From a bacterium (GTDB lineage Bacteria; Chloroflexota; Dormibacteria; UBA8260; Bog-877), in NCBI GenBank assembly GCA_021791345.1, contig JAJYWT010000097.1, positions 1-12,213 on the forward strand: a stretch of DNA of 12,213 bases. Reading direction: 5' to 3'. The notes beneath the pieces were generated by a model. The model was not told the origin of the DNA. It ran no database searches and worked only from the letters and a program-made list of their open reading frames with translations. The first letter of the stretch is position 1. Each line of letters starts with the position of its first letter. This document shows, piece by piece, positions 6,140 through 12,213 of this stretch. The translations under genes were made by a program, and so were the position numbers.

Positions 6140-7395
6140 CGCGAGGCGCCCTTGGGCTCGGGCGCAGCGGTCTGCGGCGTTTGCTTGGGTACCGGTGGGC
6201 CAGATCGTCGGTTGCGATGGGCGAGGATGGCGGTGAGTGCCAGACATAGTGCGGCCACAGCGAGAGCGAAGTACTGCACCGAGTGCAGCAGCCCGACCGA
6301 GGTGGCAAGGAACCCAACACCGATCACGGGCAGGCCGACGCCGAGGTAGACGATCACGTAGAAGCTGGACAGCACGTCGGCGCGACGTTCGGGTGGTGCG
6401 GATGCGGTGACCTCGGTGATCCCAGCCAGGAACACGAGGCCCTGCCCGATACCGGCGATCCCGGTCGCGACCAGTAGCAACACCAGTGACGAGGCGCTGC
6501 CGGCGGCCGCCATCAGCGCCAGCCCGGTGGCGAGTAGACAGAGCCCGAGAGTCTGCACAGTCGAGGATCGCCGGCCGTGGCCGGTGATCTGCGCGATCAC
6601 CGAGCAGGCGATCATTACCGCCACCGCGCCACCGCCGAGCACGAGATTGGTGCTGTGCGCGAGGCTGGCGACGTAGGTGGGAATCAGGGCCAGGAACAGG
6701 CCGATTACCGCGAACGCCAGGAAGTTGGCGGAGCCGTTGACCAGGAACACTCGGCGGGCGGCCTCGGGAATCTGCGGGCGGCGGGGCCGCCACCGCTTCC
6801 TGGCTGTTTGCTCGGGCAGCGTCGCGATGAGCAGGACGGCAGGGAGTAGTAGAGCGATCTCGACCAGGAATGGCAGCCGCCGGGGTGCTGGGCCGTACTG
6901 GGCCAGGACGCCGCCCAGCAGTGGACCGAGACCGAGGCCGCCGACAGAGGCGGCGGTCGCCAACAGCGCGGCGCGGCGGTGGTCGGCGCGAGGCTCGGTT
7001 TCGGCCAACGTGGCCGTCAGCGCTCCCGACGCGGCTCCCACCGCGAGGCCCTGGATGACCCGACCTGCGAACAGCCATCCGGTGGAGTCGGCCAGCGCGA
7101 ACACCGCAGAGCCGGCTGCTGCTGCGGTCATCGCCGGGACGAGCACGCCACGGCGGCCGATCGCGTCTGACAGTGGCCCGGCGATTAGCAGGGATGGGAT
7201 CAGCGCCGCGACGTAGACGGCGAAGATGACCGTGACGACTACCGCCGAGAATCCGAACAGCTGCTGGTAGGCCCCGTACAGGGGGGTCGCGAGGTTCGTC
7301 CCTGTAAGAAGCACCAGCAAGCTGTAGCTCACCGCCCAAAACCGCCATCCGGGTCGCTTTGCTGGATGGTCGTGCGGACTGATCGTTGACGTCAT
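6136..7395 (-). CDS. MFS drug/metabolite exporter
   Basis: A membrane protein of about 419 residues with the 12-helix pattern of the major facilitator superfamily. Hydrophobic segments start with AVSYSLLVLLTGTNLATPLY at 21-40. Motif A is present between helices 2 and 3 as GPLSDAIGRRG at 73-83. GRVIQGLAVGAASGALTA, near helix 4, carries the Arg and Gly-rich pattern of drug:H+ antiporters. A basic central loop (RKRWRPRRP) divides the two halves, and the C-terminal tail is soluble and Pro-rich. It most resembles actinobacterial efflux pumps. The substrate is unknown. The ATG at 7395 is used. GTG codons at 7404 and 7416 are in frame, and GTG 7404 has AGGG 6 nt before it, so a slightly longer N-terminus is possible. 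The gene is divergent from a TetR gene and controlled from the shared operator region. Confidence 0.9.
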   Translation of the reverse strand: MTSTISPHDHPAKRPGWRFWAVSYSLLVLLTGTNLATPLYGAYQQLFGFSAVVVTVIFAVYVAALIPSLLIAGPLSDAIGRRGVLVPAMTAAAAGSAVFALADSTGWLFAGRVIQGLAVGAASGALTATLAETEPRADHRRAALLATAASVGGLGLGPLLGGVLAQYGPAPRRLPFLVEIALLLPAVLLIATLPEQTARKRWRPRRPQIPEAARRVFLVNGSANFLAFAVIGLFLALIPTYVASLAHSTNLVLGGGAVAVMIACSVIAQITGHGRRSSTVQTLGLCLLATGLALMAAAGSASSLVLLLVATGIAGIGQGLVFLAGITEVTASAPPERRADVLSSFYVIVYLGVGLPVIGVGFLATSVGLLHSVQYFALAVAALCLALTAILAHRNRRSGPPVPKQTPQTAAPEPKGASR

Positions 7396-7426
7396 CGTGC
7401 TCACTCGTGCCCTCACTCAAGATAGC

Positions 7427-7466
7427 GGACGGACCGTCCGTCCTATTATGGACTGACGGTCCGTCC
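7427..7466. promoter_or_regulatory. Twin TetR operators around a shared divergent promoter
   Basis: Site 1 at 7427-7443 is GGACGGACCGTCCGTCC, a perfect palindrome with 8-bp arms around one central base. Site 2 at 7450-7466 is GGACTGACGGTCCGTCC, the same palindrome with one mismatched arm position. Their centres are 23 bp apart. The 6-bp spacer TATTAT (7444-7449) is a good -10 for the TetR side, and its reverse strand gives CATAAT (7450-7445) for the MFS side. A TetR dimer on either site would cover both promoters. This layout predicts autorepression and ligand-dependent release of both operons. Confidence 0.85.
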
Positions 7467-7508
7467 ACGCGTGAGGTATCGTTCTCGACGGCTGATACTC
7501 ACCCTGAG

Positions 7509-7514
7509 AGGAGG
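7509..7514 (+). promoter_or_regulatory. Shine-Dalgarno that sets the TetR start
   Basis: AGGAGG at 7509-7514 is followed after 7 nt by the ATG at 7522. This rules out the in-frame GTG at 7471, which lies just beyond operator site 2 and has no ribosome-binding site. Confidence 0.85.
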
Positions 7515-7521
7515 CACCGCG

Positions 7522-8232
7522 ATGGACACGACCCTGCCGGAGCCGCCGGCGCGTCGTAGACGGCTCGTCAAGAGCCCGGAGGACCGCCGGGCCGACATCC
7601 TCGCCGCCGGCCGCACCGTGTTCGCGACGATCGGGTTTGCCGAGGCTACGATCGATGACCTCGCCGCCGCCGCGCGGATTGGCAAGGGCACCTTCTACCG
7701 CCACTACGGGTCAAAGGATCACCTGCTCGGCGCGCTGTGGGAGCGCTACGTCGATGCGCTCGTGGAGATCACCAAGCACGTCTTGGCGCCCGATTCCGGT
7801 CCAGCCCGTGAGTGGCGGGTGACACTTGATCAGGTCATGAGCACGCTCATCGCGCACGCCGTGGAGAACGCCGACCTCCACCGCATCGTCTACAGCCAGG
7901 CCAACGCGGCCGCGTTGGAAATCTGCAAGCAGGCCAACCACCGCGTCATCGACCTGATCTGCGACTACGTCGACCAGGGCGCCGCGGCAGGCGCCTTCAC
8001 CGCCCGCCACCCTGCCGTCGCGTTCCGCATCGCCTACCACGGCATAGACGGTCTGCTCGACGATCGTATCTCCGACGGCGGCCCCATCGACATCGACGAC
8101 CTCACCGCGGACGCCCTGCAACTCCTCCACCGGTCCCTCGGACACCCGGGTGACGCGTCCGGCACCGCTCACCGCCCCGCCAGAACGAAGAGCACCCGAA
8201 CGCGAACTACCCGGAACGAGTCCAAGCTTTGA
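7522..8232 (+). CDS. TetR/AcrR-family transcriptional repressor
   Basis: A 236-residue repressor. The N-terminal domain has the standard TetR helix-turn-helix: RRADILAAGRTVFATIGF, then ATIDDLAAAARIGKGTFYRHY with the recognition helix GKGTFYRHYGSK, then DHLLGALWERYVDAL. The C-terminal ligand-binding domain is all-helical, for example LDQVMSTLIAHAVENADLHR and AVAFRIAYHGIDGLLDDRI, and does not reveal the ligand. A disordered, basic Thr/Arg-rich tail of about 20 residues (TKSTRTRTTRNESKL) follows the last helix. The gene is divergent from the MFS operon across two matching palindromes. Its stop codon overlaps the TTG start of a hotdog thioesterase gene (TTGA), so the two were co-translated. Confidence 0.92.
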   Translation: MDTTLPEPPARRRRLVKSPEDRRADILAAGRTVFATIGFAEATIDDLAAAARIGKGTFYRHYGSKDHLLGALWERYVDALVEITKHVLAPDSGPAREWRVTLDQVMSTLIAHAVENADLHRIVYSQANAAALEICKQANHRVIDLICDYVDQGAAAGAFTARHPAVAFRIAYHGIDGLLDDRISDGGPIDIDDLTADALQLLHRSLGHPGDASGTAHRPARTKSTRTRTTRNESKL

Positions 8233-8425
8233 CCGGCCCTGTCGACACCACCCCCGGCCCCGACGAGCTGCTGGCCATGATGCCCTGCGACGCCGCGCTC
8301 GGCATCGAGCTGCATGAGGCCACCTCGACGATGCGGACCGGCGGCCTCGCTTGGACGCCCGAACGATGTGCCGCGGGCGGCATCCTCCACGGCGGTGCAA
8401 CCATGTCCCTCACCGACGACGCACA
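8229..8425 (+). pseudogene. Truncated PaaI-type hotdog thioesterase
   Basis: From the TTG at 8229, overlapping the TetR stop codon, about 65 codons match the N-terminal half of a PaaI-type hotdog thioesterase. PDELLAMMPCDAALGIELHEAT is followed by LAWTPERCAAGGILHGGATMSLTDDA, where HGG is the family's active-site loop. Intact relatives are about 130-150 residues and continue with the long central strands. Here the match stops near 8425 and the frame runs on, unrelated, as the antisense of the next gene to 8780. The C-terminal half has been replaced by other DNA, so the enzyme should be inactive. The substrate would have been an acyl-CoA thioester. Co-translation with TetR suggests a former role in the same detoxification unit. 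Confidence 0.75.
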
Positions 8426-8575
8426 ACGAGAGACAGTCACCAGCCCATACGCGAGCCCCGCGAGTACGAGGAGTCTAGCCAGCGGTCCTGGCCTTGAGGC
8501 AGCCATCGTCGGTAGAAACACCAGCTACCAACGACCAATCACAAGTGGTGGGCGGAGCCCTCTCCGACGTCAGGC

Positions 8576-9280
8576 TCACTGGCACGCGCCGATCACGAAC
8601 TGGGGGGAGGAGGCGCTGAGCACCGCATGGGTTGAGGGCGCGTGCCAGACTCTGAGCAATTCCTCGCCGACCTGGGAGACAAGCTCACGGATCTCATGCT
8701 GCGCTGTGAGGTGCATCGCCTCCGCCACTATGAGGACCGATCGCGTGCTGCCGCTCACGGCCGACAGGCCGCTCTGGTGACTGGTCCACCGTCTCGCGTG
8801 GGCGCGACCTGCCGGGTCGGCAAAGATCACCTCGCGAGGCTCGGGTTGCTCCACCTGACCGCCGAGGGTGAGGAACGTCTCGTTGCCCTCCGCATAGCGC
8901 ACTTCCAGCGGGAAGACGACCTGAGCGAGGTCGAACACGGCGATCGGGATCGCGTGTGCGAGCGAGATGGCGTTGCAGAGGTCGACCAGCGGATGGATTC
9001 GAGGGAGGTCTCCGCTTCGCCGATAGCGCCGCAGCAGCGACTCGGCGGCGCAGCGATGCTGGGTCGGCTTGAGACCCATCCTCGTGAAGGCCCGGCGCCA
9101 CGCCTGGATCTCGGGCATCTCCGCCTCCGTGTGAGCCGAGAGACGCCGGTCGGCGATCGCCGTGAAGGTGGCGATACGCGAGTCCACAGAGGGCGAGGAC
9201 GTGATGCCATCGGTGAACACGACGCCGGCTACCAGCTCGGGGAAGTCACGCCAGATGTCGGGCGAGTGCAGGAAGTGCAT
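8576..9280 (-). CDS. Stand-alone B3/B4 (PheRS beta editing-like) domain protein
   Basis: A 234-residue soluble protein made of a single B3/B4 domain, the fold that in bacterial PheRS beta hydrolyses wrongly charged Tyr-tRNAPhe. Visible family features are AWRRAFTRMGLKPTQHRCAAESLLRR at 60-85, LPRIHPLVDLCNAISLAHAIPI at 92-113, LEVRYAEGNETF at 125-136, PREVIFAD at 148-155, and ARRWTSHQSGLSAVSGSTRSVLIVAEAM at 162-189. The order and spacing match free-standing B3/4 proteins, whose cellular role is not established. The ATG at 9280 begins 4 bp after the EamA stop codon. A GTG at 9304 is in frame but would overlap EamA and has no family match. The gene is co-transcribed with the exporter and so is probably under the same MocR-type control. 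Confidence 0.85.
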   Translation of the reverse strand: MHFLHSPDIWRDFPELVAGVVFTDGITSSPSVDSRIATFTAIADRRLSAHTEAEMPEIQAWRRAFTRMGLKPTQHRCAAESLLRRYRRSGDLPRIHPLVDLCNAISLAHAIPIAVFDLAQVVFPLEVRYAEGNETFLTLGGQVEQPEPREVIFADPAGRAHARRWTSHQSGLSAVSGSTRSVLIVAEAMHLTAQHEIRELVSQVGEELLRVWHAPSTHAVLSASSPQFVIGACQ

Positions 9281-9284
9281 GCCA

Positions 9285-10193
9285 CTAACCGCTGATGGTC
9301 TCACCGGGCGACGCGGACCCCGAGAGTCCGGTCATCTGAGCCGCAGCGATGATAAGGATGCCCAGCCAGCCGGTGACGCGGGGCAGGCCAGCGCCGGAGA
9401 GCATGCCGACCACCGCTGCCGAGACCGGGGCGATGCCGGTCAGAAGCCCCGCCCGGCCGGAGCCGAGGCGGCACACGGCGGAATACCAGAGAACAAAGGC
9501 GACCGCTGTGACCATCACCGCCAGGTAGGCGATGGCCAGCCAGTCCGCTCCGCTCAGTCTCAGCACCGCGTCGGGGCCCTCGGTCAGTAGGGCGAGGATC
9601 GTCAGGATGAGACTCGCGATCCATATGGAGTGCACGGAGACCGCCCACGGCCCGAGGCGAGGCAGCACCGGCACCGCCAGCAGCGTGAAAGCCCCCTCGC
9701 ACGCGAAGGCCAGCACCGCCCAGGCGATCCCCGCAGCGTCCGTGCGGCCAGTGCCGATGACGAGGGCACTCCCCGCGGTGACGCCGATGGCGGCCGTGAC
9801 CAGGCGACGAAGTGGTCTCTGGCCAACGGCGAGCGGCCCCACTACCGCTAGAAGCACGGGGACGGAGGCGACCGCAACCGCCAGGACCGCCGGCTCTGCG
9901 TGGGCCACACCCCGGACGATGGCCACATTGAAGAGCACCAAACCCGTCACCGAGATGCCCACCAGCCACAGCCAGTCCCGACCGCGGGGTGCGGGGAGCC
10001 GGGAGCGGGTAGAGGCGGCAAGAACGAGGAGCGCCAGTGTGGCGACGCCATACCGGATCGCCTGTGCGGTGAACAGGGGGGCGGCGATCAGGGTGCGCGA
10101 GACGGCGACGCTGCCGCCCACACACACCATCGCCGCGCAGCCAGCCGCCACCGCCACATGGGTTCGGGGCCAGACCTGAATTGGACCGGGCAT
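9285..10193 (-). CDS. EamA/DMT-family exporter
   Basis: A 302-residue membrane protein with about ten helices in two EamA repeats. Repeat 1 starts with HVAVAAGCAAMVCVGGSVAVSRTL and includes QAIRYGVATLALLVLAA and a following TGLVLFNVAIVRGVAHAEPAVLAV segment. Repeat 2 includes GIAWAVLAFACEGAFTLLAVPVLPRLG, WLAIAYLAVMVTAVAFVLWYSAV and GLLTGIAPVSAAVVGMLSG. Length and layout are normal for DMT exporters, several of which move amino acids or other small metabolites out of the cell. The ATG at 10193 is chosen. The longer frame to 10352 would cross the MocR gene start and has no membrane pattern. It is divergent from a MocR-type regulator and is followed after 4 bp by the B3/B4 gene. Confidence 0.9.
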   Translation of the reverse strand: MPGPIQVWPRTHVAVAAGCAAMVCVGGSVAVSRTLIAAPLFTAQAIRYGVATLALLVLAASTRSRLPAPRGRDWLWLVGISVTGLVLFNVAIVRGVAHAEPAVLAVAVASVPVLLAVVGPLAVGQRPLRRLVTAAIGVTAGSALVIGTGRTDAAGIAWAVLAFACEGAFTLLAVPVLPRLGPWAVSVHSIWIASLILTILALLTEGPDAVLRLSGADWLAIAYLAVMVTAVAFVLWYSAVCRLGSGRAGLLTGIAPVSAAVVGMLSGAGLPRVTGWLGILIIAAAQMTGLSGSASPGETISG

Positions 10194-10224
10194 CTTGATC
10201 CGATCATAGAAGTAGTATGGCCCG
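10194..10224. promoter_or_regulatory. 31-bp divergent promoter between the EamA and MocR-type genes
   Basis: On the plus strand TAGTAT (10213-10218) is followed by exactly 6 nt and the GTG at 10225. On the minus strand TATGAT (10208-10203) is followed by 9 nt and the ATG at 10193. Both fit leaderless or near-leaderless actinobacterial starts. No Shine-Dalgarno is present on either side. The two -10 boxes are only 4 bp apart, so both promoters cannot be occupied together. An 11-bp palindrome TGATCCGATCA at 10196-10206 overlaps the EamA box and may be an operator. Confidence 0.6.
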
Positions 10225-11928
10225 GTGGACAGTGCCAATGCCGACCATGCCGACCGAACCATAACTGGTTCCGACTTTCTCCAGCTGGACCCCTCCGAGT
10301 CGGCACGGGGTGGGCTCACTGATTGGCTGACCACTCGGGTCCGCGCCGCCATCGCTGATGGGCGCCTGCCGGTGCGAAGCCGGCTCCCGGCGACCCGCGG
10401 GCTCGCCCAGGAGCTCGGGCTGTCGCGGGGCGTGGTGATCGAGGCCTACCAGCGCCTCGCGGCCGATGGCATCGTCCTGGGGCGCGGCCGTGCAGGGACC
10501 GTCGTGGTGGCCAGACCGCCAGCCGCGAGCCCTGCTCTTGTGAGCACTGCGCCGCTGCCGCGAGGCCGCGAGTTCCCCGACCCAAGGCAGCCTGATGTAT
10601 TCGAAGCTCTCCGCGCAGTGCCGGCTCGGATCGATCTCTCTCCGGGGGTGCCGGATCTGGCAGCGTTCCCCCGCGCGGCGTGGCTGCGTGCGGAGCGGGC
10701 GACCCTGTCGAGCCTCGGCCCGTCGACCCTCGGGTACGGAGATGCGCAGGGGGAACCGGCCCTGCGTGCCGCCGTCTCCGGCTGGCTCCGACGCAACCGC
10801 GGGATCATGGCCGCGCCGGGCGAGGTCATCGTCGTGAGTGGTGTGGCCCAGGCGCTTGGGTTGGTGGCCCGCGTGCTCCTGGAAATCGGCATCACCGAGG
10901 TCGCAGTCGAGGACCCAGGATCCCTTGGTGCCCGCCAGCACCTCCAGCATTGGGGTCTGGCGACGCCGCCCGTCCCGGTCGACGGGCACGGGATCCGCAC
11001 CGACCAGCTCCGCAAGCTGGGCGCCTCAGCGGTCCTGCTTACCCCGGCGCATCAGTTCCCGACCGGCGTGGTCCTGGACGGCGAGAGGCGCCGCGACCTA
11101 CTTGGCTGGGCCGAAGCCGGGGGCTTCATCCTCGAAGACGACTACGACGCCGAGCACCGGTACGACCGCCCTCCAACTCCGGCTCTTCGCTCGCTGCTCG
11201 TGGACCACCTCTTCTACATGGGAAGTGTGTCCAAGATCCTCGCACCGGCTCTCCGCACAGCATGGGTGGTGGCACCCGAGAGGCTCCGTGAGGCGGTCAT
11301 CTCGGCGAAGCGCTTCGCGGATCTGGGGAATCCGGTGCTGCCACAGCTGGCCCTGGCCCGGCTCATCGAGTCAGGAGAGTTGGACCGCCACATACGCTTG
11401 ATGCGCCGCCACCATCGCAGACGTCGTGACGCCATGATCGAGGCGATCGAGCAGCATCTTCCGGGCGCCCGCATCCACGGTGCCGCAGCCGGCCTGCACC
11501 TCACCGTTAGCTTGGGGTCGCCCGTGGATGACACTGAGCTGGCCGCCCGCTGCCTGGCTCACGGGGTGCGGGTCCACCCCCTCTCCTGGTACGCACAGCG
11601 ACGCGGCACACCAGGGCTGGTCCTCGGCTATGCGATGAGCCGGTCCTCCGAAATCGCCGAAGGAGTGGCAACGGTGGGCAGGGTGTACGGCGCGATGGCA
11701 CCGGACGGCAGTCTCACCACTGGGAACGGTTCCGCGGGAGGGAGGCCGCCGCATCGCGGCCAGCTTCAGCGGTGCCCGGACGATCCCCGGATCGCGGGTC
11801 ACCGTGGCTTGAGCGGCCGGCCGCAGCAGGGGCCAATCGGCCGCTCCGGCCGACCCTCTCACCGGTGGCTCCCCGGCGGCCAGCTCCGCCTCAGCTCTGG
11901 CCCGAGACCAGGGGGAGGATCTCGCTGA
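10225..11928 (+). CDS. MocR/PdxR-type regulator (GntR HTH fused to aminotransferase fold)
   Basis: A 567-residue fusion. Residues 28-97 form a GntR winged helix (LTDWLTTRVRAAIADGRLP, SRLPATRGLAQELGLSRGVV, EAYQRLAADGIV). From about 115 to 494 comes a fold-type I aminotransferase-like domain that binds PLP: GYGDAQGEPALRAAVSGWL, EDDYDAEHRYDR from residue 304, and the PLP Schiff-base lysine Lys337 in GSVSKILAPALR. Such proteins sense PLP or its amino-acid adducts rather than catalyse transamination. The GTG at 10225 is supported by a leaderless -10 spacing. The last 70 or so residues, rich in Gly, Pro and Arg with no family match, run over two inverted repeats and past the end of the opposite HAD gene. 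The natural stop has probably been lost or shifted near 11,700. It probably controls the divergent EamA-B3/B4 operon. Confidence 0.88.
   Translation: MDSANADHADRTITGSDFLQLDPSESARGGLTDWLTTRVRAAIADGRLPVRSRLPATRGLAQELGLSRGVVIEAYQRLAADGIVLGRGRAGTVVVARPPAASPALVSTAPLPRGREFPDPRQPDVFEALRAVPARIDLSPGVPDLAAFPRAAWLRAERATLSSLGPSTLGYGDAQGEPALRAAVSGWLRRNRGIMAAPGEVIVVSGVAQALGLVARVLLEIGITEVAVEDPGSLGARQHLQHWGLATPPVPVDGHGIRTDQLRKLGASAVLLTPAHQFPTGVVLDGERRRDLLGWAEAGGFILEDDYDAEHRYDRPPTPALRSLLVDHLFYMGSVSKILAPALRTAWVVAPERLREAVISAKRFADLGNPVLPQLALARLIESGELDRHIRLMRRHHRRRRDAMIEAIEQHLPGARIHGAAAGLHLTVSLGSPVDDTELAARCLAHGVRVHPLSWYAQRRGTPGLVLGYAMSRSSEIAEGVATVGRVYGAMAPDGSLTTGNGSAGGRPPHRGQLQRCPDDPRIAGHRGLSGRPQQGPIGRSGRPSHRWLPGGQLRLSSGPRPGGGSR
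11811..11846. terminator. GC-rich inverted repeat between convergent genes
   Basis: GAGCGGCC (11811-11818) pairs perfectly with GGCCGCTC (11839-11846). Two smaller palindromes lie upstream: GGCCGC/GCGGCC at 11744-11761 and CGATCC/GGATCG at 11781-11794. This is typical intergenic or terminator content between convergent genes, although no T-run is present. It lies inside the open MocR tail, which argues that the tail is not native coding sequence. Confidence 0.4.
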
Positions 11929-12213
11929 GGCTGGTGACCGCCTCACCGGACCAGCTCTGATCTGGGTCATAGCGCATGTGCTCCAGCGCCAGGTGGTTCC
12001 CATACAGGATCCGGCGAGCGGCCATCCCCACGGCCTCGGCGCCGCTCAGCTCCTGGCTGCCGCCGTCGCCAACGTATAGGCAGTCCTCGGGGGGGAGGTG
12101 CAGCAGGCGGAGCGCCTTGAGGTACAGCTCCGGGTCGGGCTTCCGGCGTCCCTCGACCCAGGAGAAGAGCGGGGCCTCCACCGGCAGGTTCCAGCCCAGC
12201 TCCGGCCAAAGGC
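11891..12213 (-). CDS. HAD-family hydrolase, C-terminal part (runs off the window)
   Basis: The frame is open to the right edge and ends at 11891. The visible 106 or so residues match the second half of a HAD-IA phosphatase: FSWVEGRRKPDPELYLKAL, with the conserved Lys of motif III in RKPDPELY, then CLYVGDGGSQELSGAEAVGMAA, the acidic motif IV loop in its GDGGSxEL variant, then the exit strand ARRILYG. The nucleophile motif I (DxD) and the cap domain must lie beyond the window. Such enzymes remove phosphate from small metabolites, and the substrate cannot be told. It is convergent with the MocR-type gene, whose extended frame overlaps its last 38 bp. No internal damage is seen. An apparent GTG start at 12181 is not the true start, because homologous-looking sequence (LWPELGWNLP) continues upstream. 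Confidence 0.85.
   Translation of the reverse strand, partial: LWPELGWNLPVEAPLFSWVEGRRKPDPELYLKALRLLHLPPEDCLYVGDGGSQELSGAEAVGMAARRILYGNHLALEHMRYDPDQSWSGEAVTSLSEILPLVSGQS

Noticed and set aside
6140..7468. A single 608-codon minus-strand protein spanning 5642-7468
   Set aside because: Its first two thirds are a shadow frame of the MFS exporter. Only the last 165 codons, starting with the ATGA-overlap ATG at 6139, look like protein.
8207..8521. Minus-strand frame with a hydrophobic stretch (ARLLVLAGLAYGLVTVS) that could be a membrane anchor
   Set aside because: It lies partly opposite the thioesterase remnant and TetR end, has no family match beyond the stretch, and no ribosome-binding site was seen.
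8426..8780. Right half of the 183-codon frame that starts as the thioesterase
   Set aside because: Beyond about 8425 it no longer matches the hotdog fold, and from 8576 it is antisense to the B3/B4 gene.
11371..12003. 210-codon minus-strand frame across the MocR end and HAD gene
   Set aside because: It overlaps two recognised genes in other frames and shows no domain pattern of its own.
1..12213. tRNA, rRNA, CRISPR arrays, intact insertion sequences and integrase genes
   Set aside because: I looked for T-arm motifs, repeated spacers, transposase motifs and terminal repeats and found none. A tRNAscan or Infernal run would settle the RNA question.

Overview
The window comes from a high-GC actinobacterium. 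A mycothiol-type maleylpyruvate isomerase-like enzyme, several start codons preceded by a TANNNT -10 element at leaderless spacing, and the GC-rich codon choice all fit. I cannot name the species. The density of broken and truncated genes points to an accessory, recombination-worn region, perhaps the remains of an integrated plasmid or conjugative element.

Left part (1 to about 3,420). A 20-codon C-terminus runs off the left edge. It meets, tail to tail, a remnant of a GH36-type alpha-galactosidase that has lost its N-terminal half. The remnant abuts a cluster of plasmid-type genes: a winged-helix replication initiator-like gene (+), a short downstream tract with two direct repeats and a DnaA-box match, a RelE/Phd-YefM toxin-antitoxin pair (-) with a TGTACA operator core, and the C-terminal end of a TraA/MobF-type relaxase-helicase (-). 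The relaxase fragment has a one-base frameshift and has lost its N-terminus.

Middle part (3,427 to about 8,425). A mycothiol-dependent-enzyme-like gene (-) and an ArsR-type regulator (+) diverge. After them comes a TetR-controlled divergent locus. On the minus strand it reads MFS exporter, a small DinB-like helical protein joined by an ATGA overlap, then a decayed carboxymuconolactone decarboxylase/AhpD-like pseudogene. On the plus strand TetR is joined by a TTGA overlap to a hotdog (PaaI-type) thioesterase that is cut off after its HGG motif. Two 17-bp palindromes flank a shared TATTAT box between the divergent genes and are very likely the TetR operators.

Right part (8,576 to 12,213). A compact divergent module consists of a MocR/PdxR-type regulator (+) and, on the minus strand, an EamA/DMT exporter followed after 4 bp by a stand-alone B3/B4 domain protein, related to the tRNA-editing domain of PheRS beta. 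This is the most interesting part of the window. It may be an amino-acid stress unit in which a PLP-binding regulator senses an amine or amino acid, an exporter expels it, and a B3/B4 protein edits mischarged tRNA. The MocR reading frame runs about 70 codons past its domain and overlaps the end of a convergent HAD-family phosphatase that leaves the window on the right.

No rRNA, tRNA, CRISPR array or intact insertion sequence was seen. No gene-free stretch is longer than 300 bases.
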